A stretch of 25,367 nucleotides of DNA from Polymyxa betae (Eukaryota > Endomyxa > Phytomyxea > Plasmodiophorida > Plasmodiophoridae), in the NCBI GenBank assembly GCA_003693705.1, contig RBZT01000696.1, positions 1 to 25,367 of the forward strand, in the 5' to 3' direction. Both the position numbers and the translations under genes were made by a program. Under the pieces are notes generated by a model that was not told the DNA's origin, searched no databases, and was given only the letters and a program-made list of their open reading frames with translations. Positions 18,056 to 25,367 of the stretch are shown here, in pieces. Every line of letters begins with the position of its first letter. Position 1 is the first letter of the stretch.

Positions 18056-18873
18056 TCAAATCAAGGAAAGGCATCGCTCTGCGATTACAGGCCACATGTA
18101 GGTGGTGTCTTCCTCACCGGAATCATAGACGAGTTTCAAGCCATCAATATAACGTTTACGGATCCACTTCACAGATTCTGCAGTCCATTTCGGAGCCAGG
18201 ATATCTACGCAGGATTTGAATAAGACCACCATATCATTTCCTTTCACGATTAACGAGAATTCTTTGACCGCGTGACTCCTCGATGTATATCTCATGATAG
18301 TGGAAAACTGCAGATCTAGTCTGAGATCACAGCAGGAGACCATTTGCAAGAAATCGCAAGGACTGACTCTGTAGAGATTCAAATCAAATCGAAAGTCGTA
18401 AAAACGGATTCCGATTGCATTCAAGCAAGCCTGCTGAGTATCCGGCAGATTATAATCTCGTGCGAAGAAGAGCAGGTCGAGGTCGTCCAGGCCTTCCTTC
18501 GACTTCAGAAGATGATCGCAGATCTTCGTAACCGGCGCCGATATCAGATAATCAGCGACGACAGCTGCTGATTTGATATCATCAAGGCAACTTTGGGTGA
18601 GATGATGCAGGCCGTACACGACGATGAGATAGAGTTTGAGCCAATCGAGATTTTTGGACTTGTCGGCATTCCACATTGGAAGATTGATGTGGATTTCTTG
18701 ACGTTCATCATTTAAAGGGGATGTCAACATCTGTTGATATAGACGCTTTTGTTAGCGAGCACATCCTGGTGACAGAAGATCTTGGAGCCGTCGACAATCA
18801 GGACAAGGTCGCTGGTAGACTCCTTGTTGAAGATGGCCTCCATGGCATCGTGCAGCAGCGTCGAAGACGACAT
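18056..18873 (-). pseudogene. BTB-BACK domain protein with one-base frameshift (about 272 aa)
   Basis: The frame from the ATG at 18873 encodes the start of a BTB domain (MEAIFNKESTSDLVLIVDGS, then FCHQDVLANKSVYIN). At 18731-18732 the frame slips by one base, and the next frame continues without loss (MLTSPLNDERQEIHINLP, then LYLIVVYGLHHLTQSCLDDI). The end of BTB and a BACK domain follow (DLLFFARDYNLPDTQQACLN, then DFLQMVSCCDLRLDL), ending at TGA 18056. Such proteins are usually Cullin-3 substrate adaptors; no Kelch or MATH repeats are present here. The spacing of the BTB fold is right only if both frames are used without removing bases, so a missing base is the simplest reading. It could be a pseudogene, an assembly error or a programmed shift. 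Confidence 0.75.
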
Positions 18874-18986
18874 TCCAGTGTAAACTAGACCAAGAGTTCC
18901 GCCCAGCTGGTACTAAGATAAAATAAAAATTGTGGCAATGACAGCAAGTACTGTAATTGCAAGGTCCGCTCTCGGCATTAATAAAA

Positions 18987-19122
18987 GTGCGCCTATTACG
19001 CACTGTCAAAAAACAAGCTGGTAACAATGTGCGTGGGCTCTAAGAACAGTCCGCTGTCGACCGATTGGACAGTGCGCACGTTACGCACTGTCCAAAAACA
19101 AACGGTCAAAACGTGCGTGGGC
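18987..19122. repeat. Two imperfect 51/52-bp direct repeats, 85-bp period
   Basis: Copies at 18987-19038 and 19072-19122 share GTGCGC, TTACGCACTGTC, AAAAACAA and the closing GTGCGTGGGC, with roughly 80% identity and one indel. Each copy contains a GTGCG...CGCAC hairpin. They lie 110-250 bp upstream of the BTB gene's ATG. Confidence 0.75.
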
Positions 19123-19458
19123 AGTGCTCGAGCAAAGTGGGCGGTTCATATTTTTTCAATTCCTGCCCATGGAACGCCGTGTCTGCGTGACCAATTATAA
19201 CCTATTCATGGGTCCTCACTGTGCCGATTGTGCTGCGAGCCTACGATCGACGTAAAAGTGTGTTGGTTTGGGTGATCTTAGAAGTATCCGGCCAGGCTCT
19301 TCTGGTGATTCTGCCAAGCAGCTCTACACTCCTATCCATGAGATAATTTCGAACGAATAATGCGGACAACAAACAAAGGAAAACACGGCTTTAGATGGTG
19401 TCTTGTTTTCGAGCCGTCATCACGGAGACGCCGCAATAGCCAGTGATGGAACAGATTT

Positions 19459-19480
19459 CCTAGTTCGTTGACGAACTAGG
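19459..19480. repeat. Perfect 10-bp-arm palindrome
   Basis: CCTAGTTCGT, spacer TG, then ACGAACTAGG. The arms are fully complementary. It is not followed by a T run, so a Pol III or bacterial-type terminator is unlikely. It could be a dimeric protein-binding site. Confidence 0.8.
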
Positions 19481-19547
19481 CAACGCCGACCTTGAACTGA
19501 CCACCAAGACTATCCATCTTCACCATGAACAACTACGATCCGAACTT

Positions 19548-19892
19548 TTAGGGCGATGAAACCAGAGAAATCGTCCACATCAATTTGACGCCGCTAAAAC
19601 GATGCAGAAATACGCACTTGAGGCAACGCTTTACAAAGTGGACAGTTATGAGCGTGGCCATAATGCTTTTAGATGCACTTGGCTTAGCCTGCAGAGAACA
19701 TAACAGTGTGATAATGGCAGCAGGGGCATAAAACCAAAACATGCCCCATTTTGACTGCAGCGTCCAGGCCGAGGTAGCATCAACAAATTTGCTGTATCGG
19801 AAATTGACGAATCCGCCGCTTGCGCAGAGATACAGAATCGGGCCGAAGAGAAGAGTCGCTGCTGCCAGTAAATCTGCTATCGATAGAGACAT
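19548..19892 (-). pseudogene. Steroid 5-alpha-reductase/enoyl-CoA reductase family, N-terminal part only
   Basis: The frame from the ATG at 19892 has several membrane segments (IADLLAAATLLFGPILYL, then WFYAPAAIITLLCSL). It then has VHFVKRCLKCVFLHRFSG, which matches the conserved H-x-x-K-R-x-x-E-x-x-F-x-H-x-F-S block of this family, with cysteine-leucine-lysine where E is usual. It stops after 114 residues. Family members have 250-320 residues, and the NADPH-binding C-terminal half is absent. Nothing resembling it was found in the next 600 bases. The gene is either truncated or continues through a long intron outside what I can recognise. Confidence 0.6.
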
Positions 19893-20084
19893 ATCACTTT
19901 AAAATGATATCGCGAATGAAGGACTAAAGATAGACATTGGATGAAGGACACTGACGGCAGGCTGCGCTCAGCGGGCTGCGTTAGCTTTCGTCGTTAACAA
20001 TCAATGCTGCAGATTGTTGCTAACAGAGACTGCAGATAACAGCTAACAATCTCGTGATAATTTGGGAGATTGTACAAGAATCGC

Positions 20085-20348
20085 TTATAGACCCCGTGAT
20101 CTGAAAGCAGAAGATATCCGTTCAAATGCTGCCTTTGTTTGGCGAACAGCTGGACCAGCACCTCTCACCACTCCTGTTAGGAATAGAGTTAACCCGACCA
20201 CAGAACCGGCAGCGAATAGGATCGCCCTTGGAACGGTTGCCGGATGTCTTTGCATCTGTACCCACCAGTAGTATGTAACGACGGTAATGCCGATCCCAAC
20301 CAATGTAATGGCGAGCAAGACAGCATTCTTAGGCCTGATCCAGGCCAT
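20085..20348 (-). CDS. Small two-helix membrane protein (87 aa)
   Basis: The single-exon frame starts at the ATG at 20348 (MAWIRPKNAVLLAITLVG). Two hydrophobic helices are clear, one around residues 9-30 ending in TYYWWV, another around 42-62 (ILFAAGSVVGLTLFLTGV). A basic, helix-prone C-terminus follows (AVRQTKAAFERISSAF). No family is recognised. The length, start and composition fit a genuine small membrane protein. Confidence 0.6.
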   Translation of the reverse strand: MAWIRPKNAVLLAITLVGIGITVVTYYWWVQMQRHPATVPRAILFAAGSVVGLTLFLTGVVRGAGPAVRQTKAAFERISSAFRSRGL

Positions 20349-20586
20349 GTCTCACACCGATGTCGAAATCGGACGAATTTTGAAAAGCGTTGCTTATCAC
20401 TCGGTTATTTCACTTTTTATAAGGAACTTTGTAAGTTCTTGCTTTCGTTGGCTGGGTAGATTAGATTTGCTGATTGATCTAAATGTTCAATGGGATAATA
20501 GGATGATGCCTGGTTTGTCATGTCTTCGTGTGCAACCCAGAACTTTGCTATAGACTGGCATATATCGATTGAAATATGACAACATT

Positions 20587-20901
20587 TCAGGTTTCATCAC
20601 ACACGAGAACCGATTCTGCCGTATCACATTCCAAATTGCGAAGCCAAGGCGCAGGGGACCGGCTGGGAGCCGCTTTGTGATGTATCGTGTGTATAATCCT
20701 TGTTTTAGCGACCACCACCAAATTCAGAAAATGTGATGTGTTGGGATCTTCAGTTTTTGCAATCGCACTATCTAAAAAGGTTATAATAAAGAAATCTAAT
20801 TGTTTTACGAGAGGGACAACTTTTCTTGCTTCAAGCCCATTCTTTTCGTAACCAAACACCGAATAATCATCAGAAGCGACTTCCTTTACGACGACTTGCA
20901 A
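20587..20901 (-). CDS. Hypothetical protein, possible internal or terminal exon (about 104 codons)
   Basis: The frame is protein-like (VVVKEVASDDYSVFGYEKNG, then KQLDFFIITFLDSAIAKTED, then HFLNLVVVAKTRI) and ends at TGA 20587. It has no ATG at its head. An acceptor-like AAACTAG lies just upstream, so it is probably a 3' exon. It sits about 70 bases beyond the ABC transporter stop on the same strand. No splice link to that gene is visible, and no family is recognised. Confidence 0.4.
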   Translation of the reverse strand: MQVVVKEVASDDYSVFGYEKNGLEARKVVPLVKQLDFFIITFLDSAIAKTEDPNTSHFLNLVVVAKTRIIHTIHHKAAPSRSPAPWLRNLECDTAESVLVCDET

Positions 20902-20972
20902 ACATATTAAACTAGCTTAAACAGATTGATATATGGTACAATGGGATGAATTGAACAATGGGTCTGAGAGAT

Positions 20973-23900
20973 TTAGAGTGGGTTGTAGAGCTGCACGAAA
21001 TGAGCGTTAGGATCGTGCCTCGACTTAAAGGCAATAGATAAGAAGATTTGCTCCAGTGTGGCTTCTCCAACGATAGCATCCTGAACAGGAATATCACGGC
21101 CGTGTTCGTGAACGAATGCGAACAAAGAAGCCAACGATTGCACTTCCGCTTTTGGAACCCAAAATCGCAGATGAGTTCCATCAGCTTCAACCAGAACGGC
21201 GCGAGGATACTTGTTTGTGAACCAGTTACGAATCACACCAACATGTTCTCGAGCGGTGGTGTTCAGATCAATTTGGTAATGATTACCAAATTTACGTGAG
21301 AGATGGCCGGCGCTTCCCAGACAGACGATCTCTCCGTTGACCATGATTGAGATACGATCACAGACAGCTTCGGCTTCATCCAGCTGATGAGTAGTCAAGA
21401 GCAGACAGCGGCTAGGATCGGCTTGGATTTCAGCGAACATTGCCCAAAAACGACGTCGACTGGCAGGATCCACACCGATCGAAGGCTCATCCATCAGCAC
21501 CACTTTGCGCTTGATCATGAGGGCCAGAGCGACACAGAGCTTACGCTTCATTCCGCCAGAATATGTTTCGCTTCGACGATCAGCTGCCTTGTCAAGACCA
21601 ACATTGAAAAGGATGTTGTCGACCAATTCAGATCGAATACTCTTCGGGACACCCTGTAAAACAAATTAAAAATATGCTAAAAGCTAGAGAAAGAAATCCA
21701 ATATCTTGATAAAGATTGAGCTTAGAAACTTGAAACAAAAATGCAAACTTACTGCTAATCGAGCGATAAACGCCAATTGCTGCCTTCCAGTCATCTTTCC
21801 AATAAGAATTTTGTCATGCTGAGGGACATAGCCAATATGTTGACGAGCCGCGAATTCGTCTTCGTTAACTTTGATGCCGGCAACCTTGACATAACCACGA
21901 GATGGAGCAGAGATTCCAAGCATGCACTGAATCGAACTCGTTTTTCCACTTCCATTGATACCGAGGAAAGCCAAAGACTGTCCACCGGGAACTCCCACAT
22001 TGGTTCCTCGAACAGCAACAGTTCTGTCGTAGGATTTCGCCAAATCCACAACCTGAATAACGTCATTTGCTCAAGACTTGATGCGGTTCGATTCCAACAG
22101 GACATCTTCGTCAGATACGCGCCCAATGTCCAGTCCAGTAATAGGGCTGCTAAAAGAAGCCAGACGATTTGGATGCAAACGATAATACTCAGCAACAACG
22201 GCGACAGCAAAGTAAATAACTCCCATCACGATGAAAAGAATAATCAAAGTAGACGGTGTTATTACATTGACACCGATACGTCGGAAAAAGAACAGGATAA
22301 TAGGATGAATTTGGCATGCTTGTACAGCGTATTTCAAGAAGGGCAGCTTTCCTGAGAACTGATCCACAAAATAAATAATCAAAACCGGGACCCAAGCGGC
22401 CTTGAAAGGACTTTTGGAATTTGAAGTCGATCGGATGCACGCCATGAACCCAACCATAGCAAACACCAGTGCTGAAACAACGCCGGGCGAAAACTCATCA
22501 GGGATTGGATGATCCGAGGATTGCCAGATTGACATAACGATGGCAAACGGGATGGCTGTTTGAAGCAGATTGAAGGCGATGATGGTAGCCCAATAGACGA
22601 AAGAATTCATTCCAAAAATATCCAATTGCAAGCGGATGTCAGATTGCTGTGGACATATCTGATCACAATTAACAAAACGTTAAAGTGCTTACAGTAAAAT
22701 GCGAAAGATTGGAGCACGCGTGGGGTGCACATACAAAAAACGACAGCACAATAGCAAGAACGAATAAATCCACACCTGACCACAAAGTAATCGCGGCGAG
22801 AAAAATCGGGAAAAACAGCGACAGATGATGACCGACATCCGAGCGGAAATAGTGCCAGATCAGAATTACAATGGAGATGAAATGAGTCCCAAGAGAAACA
22901 GGGACAGGAATATAGCTGGGAAGAGACTTCTGAATATCAAGGTCCTTACAAAGCTGCTCTTCATGCGCTTTTGTGATACTCAGGAATACGTCTTCTAATC
23001 GCGAAGGAACGAGTGCGTAATGTTGAATCTTGAGGTCAGATTTCTGAGCTTCAATCTCTTTAAGCAGTTTGGTCATCAAGGGGACATCCTAAAGAAGATT
23101 TTAATGGATGGAAGAGATCATATCCGATGCATCAATTACTTCGTTCGGGATTTGAAAAGATAAGTCGTGCCCATTATGTAAACGGAGAAGTTTGGCAATT
23201 GGAACCACATTGTTCACAAGATCCTTGACTTTAGATGGGTCGATATCGGATTGCTCAGCCAGCTTGAAGGAGATAAGATAACCGGAACCAAGATTATATT
23301 TCAAGAACATGGGAGATCCAAGACATTGCATTGATCCAGCAGACATGATCCCGATACGGTCTCCCAAAGCTTCGGCTTCGCTCATGCTATGGAAGTACAA
23401 TGTTATAACAGGATAACAATAAGCAAAACCCTAGCATTTCAATAGTGATAGCGATAACAATTGAATCGTTTCTGAAGCAAAAACAGATACATCATACTTG
23501 TGTGTTGTCATGATGATAGTTCGTCCTGGCCTTAATGTTCGGATGACAGACCAGAGCTCCAGAGACGATTCAATATCCATACCGGAAGAAGGTTCGTCCA
23601 GGATAACGGTCTTGTTTTCACCCGAAAAACTAGGAAGCAATCTGAGCGAAAAATGTCAAGGGATCAGAATCAAGCTAACGCTAGCGCGACGGAAAGCTTT
23701 CGTTTCTGCCCACCGGACAGATCCTTGGCCATGGAGTGCATTTTCTTCAGCATTCCCATCCTCTCCAACATCATTTCAGCATTGGAATTGACTTGCGCAG
23801 GGTGCTGGCCTCGGAGTCGTCCATACAGCTCCAGAATCTCCAGCGGCTTGAAATTGTCATAGAAAGCATCGAATTGAGGACAGATTCCAACAGAAGCACG

Positions 23901-25111
23901 GGCTTCTGTAGGATTTTTTGAACTATCGAACCCATTGACGATGATACGTCCATGGGTAACGGATTGAATACCAACAAGGCATTCAAGAAGTGTGGTTTTG
24001 CCAGCACCGTTTTGTCCTAACGGTAAAAAACTTTTAAGCAATGTGTGAATTTCATAGCGAAGAGGCTACCTAATAAGGCGAAAATCTCGCTCTCATAAAC
24101 GTTGAGAGAGAGATCCGCAACAGCGACAACGCTTCCGCCGTCAAACTCCTTGACGACATTTTCGATGGCAACACCAGCCGGGCGCTGCTTATCAGTAGAT
24201 TCGAAGCGCTTAGGATCAACAGCTGTCGTAACGATACGAGTGGGATTAGCCTTGACACTCTTCTTGAGGAAGAAATTCCACTGTCGAGACGATCCATGCT
24301 GCGATTTGATGATTTGATGAAGATACATGCCCAATGATAGATAGACAGGAATTTGGAAGAGAGGAATTAGGAACAGTCTGACAGGGAAATAACCAATCCC
24401 TGATTCGTACATTGGAGTAGTATTGTAGGCAATCAAACCGGCAGGATGCAGATATTGCATTACCAAGGCAACACTGTCAAGGAAATCTTCAATATCGGAA
24501 GAGAGTTGAACGCCATTCATCTTAAGGATATAAGTGATTACAACCGGCAGAGCAGGTGTAAACCATGCGAACGACACAAAAAATCGAGCGATTTTGCTGT
24601 TATCGAAAAACGCACATTGAGCATAAGCGACAGCAGCCGCCGAGATTAACGCGAAAAAATAGATTATGACCGTCATTGGACAATCATTCGCGATTTCCAA
24701 AGGCTGCATCTGCTCCATAATTTACAAAGCAGTGATTACTGGAAGAATTAACCACTCAGCAACAATCCTGCAATAGTGCAGCAAATAGGAGAACGCGTAC
24801 TGAACCTCCCCAACACCTTGAATGCGGAAATGTTCCCGGATCTTGCTTGTTTTATCGAGCATAACTCGAGAAACTACTTCGTCCATCAGCAAGATAAAAG
24901 GAAGCGATATCAATATAAAAACTAACAGAAATCCGAGTAAAGTAAAGCCGTCGTTAAATGCAGTAGCAAATACCGCGGTCGTGAAATAAACTGCTCCTGC
25001 CAAAACGCAATTGCTAAGCAATGCCTTGAAAATAAACATGCCCATCGAGCGCTTGGTTTGGATCCAGTTCTTCCAAAGAAGAGCGGAAACCTGGCTCCTG
25101 ACTAGCGACAT
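20973..25111 (-). CDS. ABCA-type ABC transporter, two TMD-NBD halves (about 1236 codons)
   Basis: Exons: 24740-25111, 24070-24709, 23680-24016, 23498-23641, 23140-23386, 22693-23088, 21753-22646 and 20973-21653. All joints keep frame, and introns are 30-111 nt. The start MSLVRSQVSALLWKNW is typical of ABCA N-termini. NBD1 has Walker A GQNGAGKTT (split by an intron after the first base of the first Gly codon), Q-loop CPQFDAF, signature LSGGQKRKLSVALAL, Walker B VILDEPSSGMD and H-loop TTHNMSEAEALGDRI. NBD2 has GINGSGKTSS, YVPQHDKI, TYSGGMKRKL, VVLMDEPSIGVDP and TTHQLDEAEAVCDRI. Note Ser for the second Thr of Walker A in NBD2, and YSGGM for LSGGQ. The long extracellular loops of animal ABCA proteins are missing. 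ABCA proteins usually move lipids across membranes. An in-frame TGA lies at 22071-22073, between TMD2 and NBD2 (ESNRIKS-stop-ANDVIQVVDLAKSY), with conserved sequence on both sides. Confidence 0.93.
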
Positions 25112-25144
25112 CGTGAGAGCGTCGCAGAAGAGCCTCGTTCGTGC

Positions 25145-25326
25145 TCAGATATAAAGAGAGTGCGAGTCTTGCAAGATCTTGGAGAGAGAGAGAGAGACAA
25201 TGCAAAGGGTACCTTCATACTTACTGTATAGAGGGTACCGCAGCAGACAACATTGGCAGTCCAAATTTTACGCAGAAGCGTTTGCGCGACAGGGCCTGAC
25301 TTGAAAGATTCTTGTAGGAATAAGCA
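25145..25326 (-). CDS. Terminal exons of an upstream gene, partial at window edge
   Basis: The frame 25225-25326 reads as protein (KSGPVAQTLLRKIWTANVV, then CCGTLYT) up to a consensus donor GTAAGT. A 47-nt intron with a (CT)n polypyrimidine tract (25178-25224) leads to a last exon 25145-25177 (ILQDSHSLYI and TGA). The 5' end is unresolved near the window edge. The stop lies only 33 bases before the ABC transporter ATG on the same strand. No family is recognised. Confidence 0.4.
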
Positions 25327-25367
25327 TTAGGGGATATCAAAGTTGGCTTCTCGCAAAAAAATTAAAG

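Larger units (their letters stand above)
18874..19547. other. Intergenic with direct and inverted repeats
   Basis: No gene is recognised. The stretch holds two imperfect 51/52-bp direct repeats (18987-19122) and a perfect 22-bp palindrome (19459-19480). It lies upstream of the BTB-BACK gene and downstream of the truncated reductase gene. I looked for the missing C-terminal half of the reductase here and did not find it. Confidence 0.55.

Noticed and set aside
18752-19027. 91-codon minus-strand frame
   Set aside because: Out-of-frame reading of the BTB exon; the correct frame starts at 18873.

Overview
The window is nuclear DNA of a microbial eukaryote. Coding sequence is split by spliceosomal GT-AG introns, most of them very short (about 25 to 110 nt). 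Polyadenylation-like AATAAA hexamers sit at or just after several stop codons. The proteins are of eukaryotic type: an ABCA-class ABC transporter, an SNF1/AMPK-like kinase, a BTB-BACK protein, an F-box/ankyrin protein, a steroid 5-alpha-reductase family piece and a Ty1/copia reverse transcriptase relic. Two tRNA-Ala(AGC) genes carry no encoded CCA, and short telomere-like TTTAGGG/AAACCCTAA motifs are scattered through the window. A secreted F-box/ankyrin protein beside small signal-peptide genes would fit an intracellular parasitic protist such as a phytomyxid (Rhizaria). That placement is inference, not shown by the sequence.

Layout. 1-774 has no convincing gene. 775-2976 (+) is a single-exon F-box/ankyrin protein with a signal peptide. 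3000-8900 holds small, mostly minus-strand genes, including a two-exon secreted protein at 5200-5596, a tRNA-Ala and a 26-bp minisatellite. 8886-10761 (-) is a four-exon M3 zinc metallopeptidase. 11241-11522 (-) holds a copia fragment just 3' of a second, identical tRNA-Ala. 11628-12110 (-) is an unassigned cysteine-containing exon. 12466-13111 (+) is a two-exon single-pass membrane protein. 13205-16047 (+) is a seven-exon kinase, convergent with a three-exon serine-rich gene at 16077-16675 (-). 16837-18055 holds less certain exons. 18056-18873 (-) is a BTB-BACK gene with a one-base frameshift. 19548-19892 (-) is the front of a steroid-reductase family gene with no back half. 20085-20901 (-) holds two small genes. 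20973-25111 (-) is a complete two-NBD ABCA transporter with one in-frame TGA. The last exons of another minus-strand gene lie at 25145-25326.

The genes do not form one pathway; this is a gene-dense stretch of a compact genome. Two compositional classes are interleaved. The F-box, kinase, membrane-protein and small secreted genes are rich in G or C at third codon positions. The ABC transporter, M3 peptidase, BTB and tRNA-flanking regions are more balanced. Several loci carry one lesion each (a frameshift, in-frame stops, a missing 3' half), which could be pseudogenes, recoding or assembly error. All intron boundaries were inferred by reading frames by eye and need transcript support.
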